Positions 36,138-45,299 of a stretch of DNA of 64,000 bases are shown one piece after another (position 1 is the first letter of the stretch; every line of letters starts with the position of its first letter). The notes below the pieces were generated by a model that saw only the letters and a list, made by a program, of their open reading frames with translations, did no database searches and was not told the DNA's origin. Source of the stretch: Thalassospira tepidiphila MCCC 1A03514. GTDB lineage: Bacteria > Pseudomonadota > Alphaproteobacteria > Rhodospirillales > Thalassospiraceae. A program made the translations under genes and the position numbers. The stretch spans positions 558,001 to 622,000 of the forward strand of contig NZ_JPVZ01000003.1 of the NCBI RefSeq assembly GCF_001662875.1, in the 5' to 3' direction.

Positions 36138-37733
36138 GTGTCGGATACGATGCATCAAATGCACGGCGCCGGGGAAACCGGTGCCGTGCAACCCGCTATT
36201 GAACTGCGCGGTATAGACAAGCGGTTCGGTGCGGTACATGCCAATAAAGAAATCGACCTTAAGGTCGACAAAGGAACTATCCACGGAATCGTGGGCGAAA
36301 ATGGGGCTGGTAAATCGACCCTGATGAGTATTCTGTACGGCTTTTATCAGGCCGATGCAGGAACCATTCACGTCGATGGCAAGCTCTGTGAAATCAACGG
36401 ATCAGAAGACGCGATCGCGGTCGGGATCGGGATGGTTCACCAGCATTTCATGTTGGTTGAGACGTTCTCGGTGCTTGAAAACGTTATTCTTGGCGTCGAA
36501 GGCGGTGCTGTTCTGCGCGATGGTGTTGAAAAGGCACGCGAAGAACTCAAACGTCTAGAACGCGAATATTCGCTCAACATCGATCCGGATGCCATCGTGG
36601 GTGATCTATCGGTTGGGCTCCAGCAACGTGTGGAAATCCTAAAAGCGCTCTATCGCGGGGCGGAAATTCTTATTCTGGATGAGCCGACCGGTGTTCTGAC
36701 ACCCCAAGAAGCAGACCACCTTTTCAGAATTCTTGATACCCTTAAAGAACAGGGCAAGACGGTTGTTCTGATTACCCATAAACTGCGCGAAATCATGGCC
36801 GCAACGGACAATGTTTCTGTCATGCGCCAGGGCGCAATGGTGGCACATCGCAAGACAGCCGAAACCAGCCCGGAAGAACTATCGGAATTAATGGTCGGCC
36901 GTAAGGTATTGCTACGCCTTGAAAAAGGTGAAGCCAAACCGGCTGCGACAGTGCTGAAAGTTGATAATCTTTGTGTTGATAATGCCCAGGGCGTTCGCAA
37001 GGTCAAAAATGCGACCTTTACCGTGCGCGCAGGCGAAATTGTCGGCATTGCCGGGGTATCCGGCAATGGGCAGAGTGAGCTGCTTGAAGCGCTTGGTGGA
37101 ATCAGATCTGCCAGCGAAGGGACCGTGGAACTAAACGGGCAGGATGTAACGCCGGGCAAAGGTGTTGATGCCGCAGAGCTTCGTCGTCGCGGTGTCGCGC
37201 ATGTGCCCGAGGATCGCCATCGCATGGCGATGGTCACGGCCTTTTCAGCCAAAGAGGCGGCCATTCTTGGCTATGAAGATGATCCAGCCTATCAAAAGGG
37301 TGGGCTTCTGGATTGGGATGCTATTTCAGCTGCCACAGCCAATATGATGTCAGAATTTGACGTTCGTCCGGACAATCCGGACTTGAAAGCTGCCAATTTC
37401 TCGGGCGGTAATCAGCAGAAGCTTGTTCTGGCGCGTGAAATCATGCGTGATCCGGAATTGCTTCTGGTGGGCCAGCCGACCCGTGGTGTCGATATCGGTG
37501 CCATTGAATTCATTCACAAACGTATTGTCGCCATGCGGGATGCTGGCAAAGCCGTCCTTTTGGTGTCAGTGGAGCTTGACGAGATTATGTCGCTTGCCGA
37601 CCGCATTCTGGTGATGTGCGATGGGGCCATCATTGGTGAAGTTGCCGCATCCGAGGCAAATGAACGCGTGCTTGGTCTAATGATGGCGGGCGTTGACCCA
37701 AATGAAGCCAAGGCAGCGGAGGGGCAGGCATGA
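36138..37733 (+). CDS. Nucleoside ABC transporter ATPase (two ABC domains)
   Basis: 531 residues with two ABC modules. The first has an intact Walker A (GENGAGKST), Q-loop VHQHFMLVE, and Walker B LILDEPTGVLTP; the second has a degenerate Walker A (GVSGNGQSE), signature FSGGNQQK and QPTRGVD, as usual for BMP/simple-sugar systems. Start is GTG at 36138, 7 nt after CGGGG. The stop overlaps the first permease start by 4 bp. Confidence 0.94.
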   Translation: MSDTMHQMHGAGETGAVQPAIELRGIDKRFGAVHANKEIDLKVDKGTIHGIVGENGAGKSTLMSILYGFYQADAGTIHVDGKLCEINGSEDAIAVGIGMVHQHFMLVETFSVLENVILGVEGGAVLRDGVEKAREELKRLEREYSLNIDPDAIVGDLSVGLQQRVEILKALYRGAEILILDEPTGVLTPQEADHLFRILDTLKEQGKTVVLITHKLREIMAATDNVSVMRQGAMVAHRKTAETSPEELSELMVGRKVLLRLEKGEAKPAATVLKVDNLCVDNAQGVRKVKNATFTVRAGEIVGIAGVSGNGQSELLEALGGIRSASEGTVELNGQDVTPGKGVDAAELRRRGVAHVPEDRHRMAMVTAFSAKEAAILGYEDDPAYQKGGLLDWDAISAATANMMSEFDVRPDNPDLKAANFSGGNQQKLVLAREIMRDPELLLVGQPTRGVDIGAIEFIHKRIVAMRDAGKAVLLVSVELDEIMSLADRILVMCDGAIIGEVAASEANERVLGLMMAGVDPNEAKAAEGQA

Positions 37734-38848
37734 GCAAGACTGTCGAACTGCCGCGCTGGATTGATGTGGGCGCCTTGCCTTTGCTGAACCTGCTGTTGGC
37801 CCTTGTTGTGTCCGGGCTTGTGGTTCTGGCGATTGGTGAAAACCCGATTCAGGTGGTTGAAATCCTGCTTTATGGCGCATTTGGCTATGAAGAGGCATGG
37901 GGTTATACGCTTTATTACACCACCAACTTCATCTTTACCGGCCTTGCCTTTGCCGTCGCGTTCCATTGCGGCTTGTTTAACATCGGCGCCGAAGGGCAGG
38001 CCTATATCGGTGGCCTTGGTGTAACGTTGGCCGCCCTTTATCTCGATTTCCTGCCATTCCCGATCATGCTGGTTGTGGCGATGTTGGCGGCGATGATTTT
38101 TGGCGCGGCGTGGGCATATATCCCGGCCTACTTGCAGGCGCGTCGCGGATCGCACGTCGTGATCACGACGATCATGTTCAACTTCATCGCCTCATCGCTG
38201 ATGGTGTATCTGCTGGTCAATGTGCTTCGTCCGGAAGGCTCGATGACGCCCGAAAGCGAACAGATCGCCGAACATTTGCGATTGCCATTTATTCATGACA
38301 TTGCAGGCGCGCTTGGCATTGAGATGGCCTCAAGCCCGCTGAACCTGTCATTTGTTTATGCAATCGTCATCAGCGTCATGGTCTGGCTGTTTATCTGGCA
38401 CACCCGTTGGGGCTATGCCATCCGGACAGTCGGTGCCAATGCTGTGGCGGCAACCTATGCCGGGCTTGAGCCCGGGCGTTTTATCATCATCGCGATGATG
38501 ATCTCAGGTGCGCTGTCATCCTTCGTGGCGCTAAACGAAGTCATGGGTGTTCAACACCGCCTGCTGATTGATTTCACCGCCGGATATGGCTTTGTCGGCA
38601 TTGCTGTGGCGCTGATGGGGCGCAACCATCCGTTTGGCATCTTCCTTGCGGCTTTGCTATTCGGGATGCTCTATCAGGGCGGGGCGGAGCTTTCATTTGA
38701 AATTCCGACCATCTCGAATGACATGGTCGTGGTTATTCAGGGGCTTGTCATCCTGTTTACCGGGGCGATGGAACACATGTTCCGTCCGCGCGTGACAAAG
38801 ATCTATACAGCCTGGCGTCTGCACCAGGATGCCGGGGAGGCCGCATAA
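37730..38848 (+). CDS. Nucleoside ABC transporter permease 1
   Basis: 372 residues, roughly ten membrane segments, of the BPD_transp_2 family used by BMP-type nucleoside importers. The segment FNIGAEGQAYIGG (near residue 83) and the long cytoplasmic loop with ARRGSHVVITTIMFN are characteristic. Overlaps its neighbours by 4 bp and 1 bp, indicating tight coupling. Confidence 0.93.
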   Translation: MSKTVELPRWIDVGALPLLNLLLALVVSGLVVLAIGENPIQVVEILLYGAFGYEEAWGYTLYYTTNFIFTGLAFAVAFHCGLFNIGAEGQAYIGGLGVTLAALYLDFLPFPIMLVVAMLAAMIFGAAWAYIPAYLQARRGSHVVITTIMFNFIASSLMVYLLVNVLRPEGSMTPESEQIAEHLRLPFIHDIAGALGIEMASSPLNLSFVYAIVISVMVWLFIWHTRWGYAIRTVGANAVAATYAGLEPGRFIIIAMMISGALSSFVALNEVMGVQHRLLIDFTAGYGFVGIAVALMGRNHPFGIFLAALLFGMLYQGGAELSFEIPTISNDMVVVIQGLVILFTGAMEHMFRPRVTKIYTAWRLHQDAGEAA

Positions 38849-39819
38849 TGGATACATTTCAGCTGATTATCCTGTTGCTTGATGCAACGCTGCGGACCTC
38901 GACACCGCTTATTCTTGCGGCCCTTGCGGGCATGTTTTCCGAACGGTCCGGGACGATTAACCTTGCCCTTGAAGGCATGATGCTGGGCGGGGCGTTTTCG
39001 GCTGCTGCGGTTGCCTTCTATGTCGGAAGCCCGTGGGTCGGGCTTCTGGCCGCGATTGCAACCACGATTGCGCTTTCGCTTCTGCATGGGTTTGCCTGCA
39101 TCACGCACAAGGGCAACCAAGTGGTTTCGGGCATGGCGATCAATATCCTGATGTCGGGTCTGACCGCCCTTGTCGGGATTGCACTTTTCGCACAGGGCGG
39201 CAAAACGCCAGCACTTGATAAAGGATCGCGTTTCCAGCCGATCACGTTCCCGGGTGCCGACGCCGTTCAGGACGTTCCGGTTCTGGGCCTGATTTATTCG
39301 GAACTGCTGAGCGGTCATAACATTCTGGTTTATGTCGCCTTCCTTGCCGTTCCGGCAGCCTGGTGGGTGATGTATCGCACCCGGTTTGGCTTGCGTCTGC
39401 GCGCGGTTGGTGAAAACCCGGGCGCAGTTGATACGGCCGGCATTGGCGTTGTTGCGATGCGCTATCGCGCCGTGATTTGCAGTGGCGTGCTTGTTGGCAT
39501 GTCAGGAGCGTATCTTTCGACTGCGCAAGGCGCATCATTCCTCCAGGACATGACCGCAGGCAAAGGCTATATCGCGCTGGCGGCCATGGTGTTTGGCAAG
39601 TGGCGTCCGTTCCCGGCATTGGCAGCCTGTCTGCTGTTTGGCTTCCTTGATGCGGCAGCCACACGTTTGCAGGGTGTCGTTCTGCCCGGTATCGGCGAAG
39701 TGCCGGTCCAGTTGGTGCAGGCATTGCCCTATATCCTGACGGTCATTCTTCTGGCTGGGTTTATTGGCCGGGCCATTCCGCCAAAGGCGCTTGGTCGGGC
39801 ATACGTCAAGGAACGCTGA
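38848..39819 (+). CDS. Nucleoside ABC transporter permease 2
   Basis: 323 residues of the same permease family, with the landmark GTINLALEGMMLGGAF near residue 35 and GAYLSTAQGASFLQDMTAGKG in the C-terminal half. Pairs with permease 1 to form the channel. The start overlaps the previous stop (TAATG). A hairpin follows before cdd. Confidence 0.93.
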   Translation: MDTFQLIILLLDATLRTSTPLILAALAGMFSERSGTINLALEGMMLGGAFSAAAVAFYVGSPWVGLLAAIATTIALSLLHGFACITHKGNQVVSGMAINILMSGLTALVGIALFAQGGKTPALDKGSRFQPITFPGADAVQDVPVLGLIYSELLSGHNILVYVAFLAVPAAWWVMYRTRFGLRLRAVGENPGAVDTAGIGVVAMRYRAVICSGVLVGMSGAYLSTAQGASFLQDMTAGKGYIALAAMVFGKWRPFPALAACLLFGFLDAAATRLQGVVLPGIGEVPVQLVQALPYILTVILLAGFIGRAIPPKALGRAYVKER

Positions 39820-39826
39820 GCTTTTC

Positions 39827-39875
39827 GTGGTTCGGGTCTCGACCTATGATACAGGCAGTCCCGAACCACATTTTT
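39827..39875 (+). terminator. Intercistronic hairpin between importer and salvage genes
   Basis: GTGGTTCGGG and CCCGAACCAC form a 10-bp stem with a 23-nt loop, followed by ATTTTT. It could terminate part of the transcripts before cdd. Confidence 0.6.
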
Positions 39876-39930
39876 CCAAAAATATGCGCTTTGGTCAGGC
39901 GCGATAGGTAATCAAAACAGGATCAAACAA

Positions 39931-40344
39931 ATGGTTGCTCATAAACAGGCTCCGCGCGATCTGATTGACGCGGCTCTTGCGGCTCGTGACAAGGCATATG
40001 CGCCTTACTCGAACTTCTTTGTCGGTGCTGCGTTGCGCACGACTGAGGGCAAGATCGTTTCGGGCTGCAATGTTGAAAATGCGGCATATCCCGAAGGCGT
40101 CTGTGCAGAGGCCGGCGCGATTTCGGCAATGGTACTGTCAGGGGAAACCCGTTTTGACGAGATCGTCGTTGTCGGGCTGGGCGATATCGCCTGTACCCCG
40201 TGTGGCGGGTGCCGCCAGAAGATTCGCGAATTTACCGGTCCCGATGCGACCATCTTCATCATCAATGATGCCGGTGAAACGCTTCTGACGCTTAGCCGTG
40301 AAGAACTTATTCCCCATTCCTTCGGGCCGGAGAACCTCAAATGA
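39931..40344 (+). CDS. cdd: Cytidine deaminase
   Basis: 137-residue tetrameric-type cytidine deaminase (cytidine/deoxycytidine to uridine/deoxyuridine). Substrate-binding CNVENAAYPEGVCAEAGAI carries the first zinc Cys and catalytic Glu, and PCGGCRQ the two other zinc cysteines. Overlaps the downstream phosphorylase by 4 bp. Confidence 0.96.
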   Translation: MVAHKQAPRDLIDAALAARDKAYAPYSNFFVGAALRTTEGKIVSGCNVENAAYPEGVCAEAGAISAMVLSGETRFDEIVVVGLGDIACTPCGGCRQKIREFTGPDATIFIINDAGETLLTLSREELIPHSFGPENLK

Positions 40345-41147
40345 GCAATGTAAAAGCAGCGCTTGACGTCATTGCCGCCAAGGCGCCGGGTTTCAAGGCC
40401 GAAGTTGCGTTGGTTCTGGGCAGCGGACTTGGTGGTGTGGTTGACGCCGTAAGTGATGCAATCAGCATTGCCTACGAAGAATTGCCGGGGTTCCCGCGCC
40501 CGACCGTGGTCGGACATGGCGGGACACTTGTTCTTGGCCGTATTGGCGGTGTGTCCGTTGCTGTAATGCAGGGGCGGGCGCATTATTACGAGCATGGCCG
40601 ATCGGATCTGATGGCCGAACCGCTTGAAATTCTGCGCGAACTTGGCGCAGAACGTCTGCTTTTGACCAATGCTGCGGGTTCACTGATCCCTGAGGCCGTA
40701 CCGGGCAGTCTGATGCTGATTACTGATCATATCAGCCTGTTTGGTCCCAATCCGTTGATCGGCTATCACGGTAATGACCGTTTCGTCGGCATGGATGTGC
40801 CTTATGATCCTGAAATCGGGTCTGGGCTGCATGGTGCGGCGGCCAAGCTGGGCATCAAACTGTTCGAGGGAACCTATTGCTGGTGCACCGGGCCAAGCTT
40901 TGAGACGCCAGCGGAAATCCGCGCACTCAAGATTCTTGGCGCGGATGCGGTCGGCATGTCGACCGTGCCGGAAAACATTCTGGCCCGCCGTCTTGGATTC
41001 AAGGTGGCCGCGGTTTCAAACATCACCAATCTGGCCGCTGGCATGAGCGCGACACCGCTTAGCCACGAGCAGACATTGGAAATGTCGAAAGCCGGTTCGG
41101 CCAATCTTATCAAGATATTGCTGCAATATTTTTCAAGCGCTTCCTGA
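40341..41147 (+). CDS. Purine nucleoside phosphorylase
   Basis: 268 residues of the trimeric PNP family: phosphate loop LGSGLGG (residues 27-33), MQGRAHYYEH, TNAAGSL, the active-site GPSFETPAEIRALK and the base-binding VSNITNLAAGM with Asn, suggesting 6-oxopurine nucleosides (inosine, guanosine). Splits nucleosides to base and ribose-1-phosphate. Overlaps cdd by 4 bp. Confidence 0.94.
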   Translation: MSNVKAALDVIAAKAPGFKAEVALVLGSGLGGVVDAVSDAISIAYEELPGFPRPTVVGHGGTLVLGRIGGVSVAVMQGRAHYYEHGRSDLMAEPLEILRELGAERLLLTNAAGSLIPEAVPGSLMLITDHISLFGPNPLIGYHGNDRFVGMDVPYDPEIGSGLHGAAAKLGIKLFEGTYCWCTGPSFETPAEIRALKILGADAVGMSTVPENILARRLGFKVAAVSNITNLAAGMSATPLSHEQTLEMSKAGSANLIKILLQYFSSAS

Positions 41148-41206
41148 AGTCGTGTGACTTCAAAGCGTCTTATTTGAATTAACGACACGTGCGCAGGAGA
41201 CAGCAC

Positions 41207-42547
41207 ATGCTGCCCCAAGAAATCATTCGCCGTAAACGCGAAGGCGAAGTTCTGACAGACGCTGAGATCGCCTTTTTCGTCAAGGGCATCACCGATAACA
41301 GCATCAGCGAAGGGCAGGTTGCCGCCCTTGCCATGGCTGTGTTCTTTAACGGCATGACCATGGACGAGCGCGCGGACCTTACGCGCAACATGCGCGATAG
41401 CGGTACGGTTTTGGACTGGAAGGCGCTTGGCCTTGATGGACCGGTGGTAGACAAGCATTCAACCGGTGGCGTTGGTGACAAGGTAAGCCTGATGCTGGGC
41501 CCGATTGTTGGCGCCTGCGGGGCGTTCGTGCCGATGATTTCCGGCCGTGGCCTTGGCCATACGGGTGGGACGCTGGACAAGTTTGATTCCATTCCGGGCT
41601 ATCGCACCACACCAAGTCTTGACGAATTCGCCAAGGTCACCCGTGAAGTTGGCTGTGCCATTATCGGCCAGACAGCCGATCTGGCACCGGCGGACAAACG
41701 GTTTTATGGCATTCGCGACGTGACCGCGACGGTTGAAAGCATCCCGTTGATCACGGCGTCCATCCTATCAAAGAAACTGGCAGCCGGGCTTGATAGCCTT
41801 GTCATGGATGTGAAATTCGGCTCTGGCGCCTTTATGAACGAGTATGAGCGCGCCCGTGAACTGGCCGAAAGCATCACCGAAGTTGCCACCCGCAACGGTG
41901 TTCCCACGGTCGCACTTCTGACGGATATGGAACAGGTGCTCGGGGACACAGTTGGCAATGCACTCGAAATGCAGGAAGCGATCGACTTCCTGACCGGCAA
42001 GCACCAGGAACAACGCGTCTATGACGTCACCATGGCGCTGGCGGCAGAAATGCTGACCGTTAGTGGTGTGGCGGCGGATGTTTCCGATGGCCTGCGTATG
42101 GCAACAGAGGCGCTTGAAAACGGCAAGGCTGCCGAGACCTTTGGCAAGATGGTATCAAGTCTTGGTGGTCCTACGGACTTTGTTGAAAACACCAACAAGT
42201 ATCTTGAAGCCGCCCCGATGATAAACACGGTAACGGCCGCCAAGACCGGCCGTGTTCTTTCGATGGATGCCAGAAAGGTCGGTCTTGCGCTGGTGTCGCT
42301 TAAAGGCGGGCGCACGCGGGCAGATCAGAAGATCGATTTTGCGGTCGGCTTTACCGATTTCGTCAAAGTCGGACAACCGGTGTCGGCCGAGACACCAATT
42401 TGCCTGGCCCATACCCGTGACGAGGCACAGCTTGAAGAGGCAACCGCCTTGCTGCGTGAAGCGATTGTGATTGGCGAGGGGGATGTCGATCCGACAGGCA
42501 CCGAACCAGCTGTACGGGAACGGATCGTGGCACGCAAAAAGGGGTGA
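41207..42547 (+). CDS. deoA: Thymidine phosphorylase
   Basis: 446 residues. Phosphorolysis of thymidine and deoxyuridine. The signature [16 protein letters not shown] lies near residue 84, [14 protein letters not shown] near 115, and the C-terminal PYNP domain is present. GCAGGAGA lies 6 nt upstream of the ATG at 41207; an earlier in-frame start at 41189 is unlikely. Last gene of the salvage operon. Confidence 0.96.
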   Translation: MLPQEIIRRKREGEVLTDAEIAFFVKGITDNSISEGQVAALAMAVFFNGMTMDERADLTRNMRDSGTVLDWKALGLDGPVVDKHSTGGVGDKVSLMLGPIVGACGAFVPMISGRGLGHTGGTLDKFDSIPGYRTTPSLDEFAKVTREVGCAIIGQTADLAPADKRFYGIRDVTATVESIPLITASILSKKLAAGLDSLVMDVKFGSGAFMNEYERARELAESITEVATRNGVPTVALLTDMEQVLGDTVGNALEMQEAIDFLTGKHQEQRVYDVTMALAAEMLTVSGVAADVSDGLRMATEALENGKAAETFGKMVSSLGGPTDFVENTNKYLEAAPMINTVTAAKTGRVLSMDARKVGLALVSLKGGRTRADQKIDFAVGFTDFVKVGQPVSAETPICLAHTRDEAQLEEATALLREAIVIGEGDVDPTGTEPAVRERIVARKKG

Positions 42548-42567
42548 TAGGCACCAAGTCAAAAGCA

Positions 42568-42597
42568 AAAAGCCGGGAATGAAACCCGGCTTTTTTG
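42568..42597 (+). terminator. Terminator of the nucleoside operon
   Basis: AAAAGCCGGG pairs with CCCGGCTTTT around an AATGAAA loop and is followed by TTG. 21 bp after deoA. Confidence 0.9.
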
Positions 42598-42640
42598 TTT
42601 TCTGCGCTTATCGAAGTTCGCCGTCAGCATTATGCGAGCA

Positions 42641-42728
42641 TTTCGCTTTCGGCGGACAAGGCTTGCCAAATGGCTCAAGAGAAAGCATTTTGATCAGGAA
42701 TGAAAATTTTCCAATAAAGATGAAAATT
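42641..42728. promoter_or_regulatory. Repeats upstream of the GlpR-like gene
   Basis: ATGAAAATT occurs twice with exact 20-bp spacing (42700-42708, 42720-42728), and TTTCGCTTTCGG occurs at 42641-42652. Tandem A/T-rich or TTTCG half-sites are common for DeoR/GlpR proteins, so autoregulation is possible. Confidence 0.4.
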
Positions 42729-42748
42729 GAAAACAGAAGGAGAGAGGC

Positions 42749-43513
42749 ATGGGGAAACTGGATCGGCGTCGTAGAGAGATTTTGGAGCTTGTCGCCTCCA
42801 ACAGCTTTATGACCATTGATACCCTTGCCGAACATTTTTCTGTCACGCCACAAACCATCCGACGCGACATCAATGAAATGGCCGAAGAAGGCCTGATTGC
42901 CCGATATCACGGCGGGGCTGCCAGTGTCTCGACCACCGAAAATACCGCCTATACCGACCGTCAGGTTCTAAACCTTGGCAGCAAGCGCGAGATCGCAAAG
43001 CTGGTGGCGCAACATATCCCCGAAGGCGCGTCTCTGTTTATCAATATCGGAACAACCAACGAAGAAGTTGCACATGCGCTTCTCGGCCATAAAAGCCTTA
43101 AGATCATTACCAATAACCTGCATGTTGCAGAAATCTGTGCCGCCAATCAGGGCTTTGAAGTGATCATTGCCGGCGGCGTTGTGCGACAGCGCGATTTCGG
43201 TGTCATCGGCGAGGCCACCATTGATTTCATCAACCAGTTCAAGGTCGATTACGCGATCGTCGGGATATCCGGCGTCGATGAGGATGGCAGCCTGATGGAT
43301 TTCGATTATCGTGAAGTGCGCGTCGCGCGGGCGATTATTTCCAACGCTCGCCAAACATTCCTGTGCACGGATGCATCGAAGTTTGGTCGTCGTGCGATGG
43401 TGCGCCTAGGACATCTTTCCGAAATCGACGCTCTGTTTACCGACCGTCATCCGGGGCCGGTTTGGGCCGATGTGATTCGCGAAGCCGACGTTTCGGTCTA
43501 TACAGCCAACTAG
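42749..43513 (+). CDS. GlpR-like DeoR-family repressor
   Basis: 254 residues. The N-terminal helix-turn-helix IDTLAEHFSVTPQTIRRD is the DeoR signature; the sugar-phosphate-binding domain has INIGTTNEEVAHALL, IIAGGVVRQRD, IGEATIDFINQF and SGVDEDGSL. Block by block it is closest to E. coli GlpR, the glycerol-3-phosphate repressor, yet no glp gene is visible; only the deoA end of a nucleoside operon lies upstream. It could respond to a (deoxy)ribose phosphate instead. AAGGAGAG precedes the ATG. Confidence 0.9.
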   Translation: MGKLDRRRREILELVASNSFMTIDTLAEHFSVTPQTIRRDINEMAEEGLIARYHGGAASVSTTENTAYTDRQVLNLGSKREIAKLVAQHIPEGASLFINIGTTNEEVAHALLGHKSLKIITNNLHVAEICAANQGFEVIIAGGVVRQRDFGVIGEATIDFINQFKVDYAIVGISGVDEDGSLMDFDYREVRVARAIISNARQTFLCTDASKFGRRAMVRLGHLSEIDALFTDRHPGPVWADVIREADVSVYTAN

Positions 43514-43542
43514 ATCCGGCGCGGGGCAGGGTGTTTGTGCCG

Positions 43543-44361
43543 TTAGCTATAGACGTGGTCTTCGCGTTTGCCGGTTCGCATGGTGATCGGGCCCTGTGAC
43601 GATCCGTTCAGCATCTGGGTCAGATGCGCATTATGTGCGTCATCGATATCTTTGGTTTTACCTGCCCAATAGACTTTACCGTCATGCATCATCATCAGGT
43701 TCTGATAGCGGGTGCGGGCAATGTGCATATCGTTGGTGATTGATATCACCGTGGTCCCGCGTTGTTCTGCAATCTTGCCAATCATGCGTTCGATATGGTT
43801 CGACAGAACCGGATCAAGTCCGGCTGTCGGATTGTCCAGCAACAGGATCGCCGGATCGGTGGAAATCGCCCGTGCGACACCAACGCGTTTTTGCATGCCG
43901 CCAGACAGATCACTTGGCGTCAGATCCGCACTTTCCGATGCCAGACCGACAAGGCCCAATAGATCAAAGGCTCGTTCCCGGGCCTCCTTGCGGCTAAGAG
44001 TGCCGGTTTCGATCTGACGAAAGCAGATATTTTCCCAAACCTTCAGACTGTCAAACAGGGCATTCTGTTGAAATAGCATGCCAATGCGTTCCGCCCATTC
44101 GGCGCGTTTCGGCGCATTGGTTTGACTGACATCATCGCCATCCAACAGGATCTTGCCAGTATCGGCCCCGTAAATCCCAACCAGACATTTCATCAGAACA
44201 CTTTTGCCTGCGGCAGAAGGACCAATAATGGCCATGGTTTCGCCCTTGGGAAGATGCAAGCTGACATCATCAAGGGCAAGCTTGTCGCCAAACCGTTTGC
44301 TGAGATTTTCAACCGAGATAAAGGCCGGATGGGTCGCGGAGCTGGTTTCAGGCGTGGTCAT
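43543..44361 (-). CDS. Orphan MlaF-like ABC ATPase with substituted catalytic residues
   Basis: 272 residues, MlaF-type: Walker A IGPSAAGKSVLMK, Q-loop FQQNALFDSL, signature LSGGMQKRV. Two key residues differ: the Walker B catalytic Glu is Asn (LLLDNPTAGLD), and the switch His is Asn (ITNDMH instead of x-T/S-H-D). It should bind ATP but hydrolyse it poorly if at all. No MlaE permease or MCE protein is adjacent, and pqiABC is 21 kb away. The start at 44361 (MTTPETSS) was chosen; a frame to 44421 lacks a binding site. Role unknown. Confidence 0.88.
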   Translation of the reverse strand: MTTPETSSATHPAFISVENLSKRFGDKLALDDVSLHLPKGETMAIIGPSAAGKSVLMKCLVGIYGADTGKILLDGDDVSQTNAPKRAEWAERIGMLFQQNALFDSLKVWENICFRQIETGTLSRKEARERAFDLLGLVGLASESADLTPSDLSGGMQKRVGVARAISTDPAILLLDNPTAGLDPVLSNHIERMIGKIAEQRGTTVISITNDMHIARTRYQNLMMMHDGKVYWAGKTKDIDDAHNAHLTQMLNGSSQGPITMRTGKREDHVYS

Positions 44362-44441
44362 TGGCAATCCGGATGATGAACGTGTTGGGCCGAGTTTCGG
44401 CAATTGAGCGGGTCTGGGCAAGGATCATTTTTACAAAAATG

Positions 44442-44471
44442 AAAACGGCCCCGCAAATGGGGGCCGTTTTG
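44442..44471 (-). terminator. Terminator of the aap operon
   Basis: AAAACGGCCCC and GGGGCCGTTTT form a long perfect stem with a 6-8-nt loop, followed on the minus strand by T-rich sequence. 26 bp beyond the aapP stop. Confidence 0.9.
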
Positions 44472-44496
44472 CAAAGATCGGGTACTTGATAGCCGA

Positions 44497-45282
44497 TTAA
44501 TGCGACAGGATCTGGCTGAGGAACAGCTTTGTACGATCGCTTTTCGGGTTATCAAAGAACTCCTTCGGACCAGCCATTTCGACGATCTGGCCTGCATCCA
44601 TAAAGATCACACGGTCAGCAACCTCTTTGGCGAAGCCCATCTCGTGGGTCACGCAAAGCATGGTCATACCTTCCTTGGCGAGTTCGACCATCACGTCGAG
44701 AACTTCCTTGACCATTTCCGGGTCAAGCGCCGAGGTAGGTTCATCAAACAGCATGATTTTCGGCTGCATGCAGAGCGAACGGGCAATCGCCACACGCTGC
44801 TGCTGACCGCCGGAAAGCTGACCCGGGAATTTGTGGGCCTGCTCGGCAATTCGCACACGCTCAAGGTAATGCATGGCCAGTTCGTTGGCTTGCTTCTTGG
44901 GCATCTTGCGAACCCAGATCGGGGCCAGCGTCAGGTTTTCCAGCACGGTCATGTGCGGGAAAAGGTTGAAGTGCTGGAACACCATGCAGACTTCGCGGCG
45001 CACGGCTTCGATGTTTTTGACATCGTCGCCAAGCAAGATGCTGTCGACGTAAACTTCACCGCTTTGATAGGTTTCAAGGCGGTTCAGGGTGCGGATCAGC
45101 GTCGATTTACCTGAGCCGGACGGGCCGCAGATAACAATACGCTCACCTTTGCGAACAGACAGGTCAATATCCTGAAGAACATGGAAATTGCCATACCATT
45201 TGTTCATCTTGTTGACGGTGATGACATCCTCTTTGGACGGAGGAGGCACAGCGCCGGTAGTGGGTTCAGTTGCTACAGTCAT
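44497..45282 (-). CDS. aapP: General L-amino acid ABC transporter ATPase
   Basis: 261 residues: Walker [14 protein letters not shown], signature [15 protein letters not shown], Walker [13 protein letters not shown], switch [10 protein letters not shown]. This GlnQ/AapP pattern with [11 protein letters not shown] energises polar amino acid uptake. Last gene of aapJQMP, 17 bp after aapM. Confidence 0.95.
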   Translation of the reverse strand: MTVATEPTTGAVPPPSKEDVITVNKMNKWYGNFHVLQDIDLSVRKGERIVICGPSGSGKSTLIRTLNRLETYQSGEVYVDSILLGDDVKNIEAVRREVCMVFQHFNLFPHMTVLENLTLAPIWVRKMPKKQANELAMHYLERVRIAEQAHKFPGQLSGGQQQRVAIARSLCMQPKIMLFDEPTSALDPEMVKEVLDVMVELAKEGMTMLCVTHEMGFAKEVADRVIFMDAGQIVEMAGPKEFFDNPKSDRTKLFLSQILSH

Positions 45283-45299
45283 TGTTTTTTCCTCACTCC

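Noticed and set aside
36138-37733. Degenerate second ABC domain in the nucleoside ATPase taken as anomalous
   Set aside because: The altered Walker A (SGNGQSE) and QPTRG are normal for this family of double ATPases.
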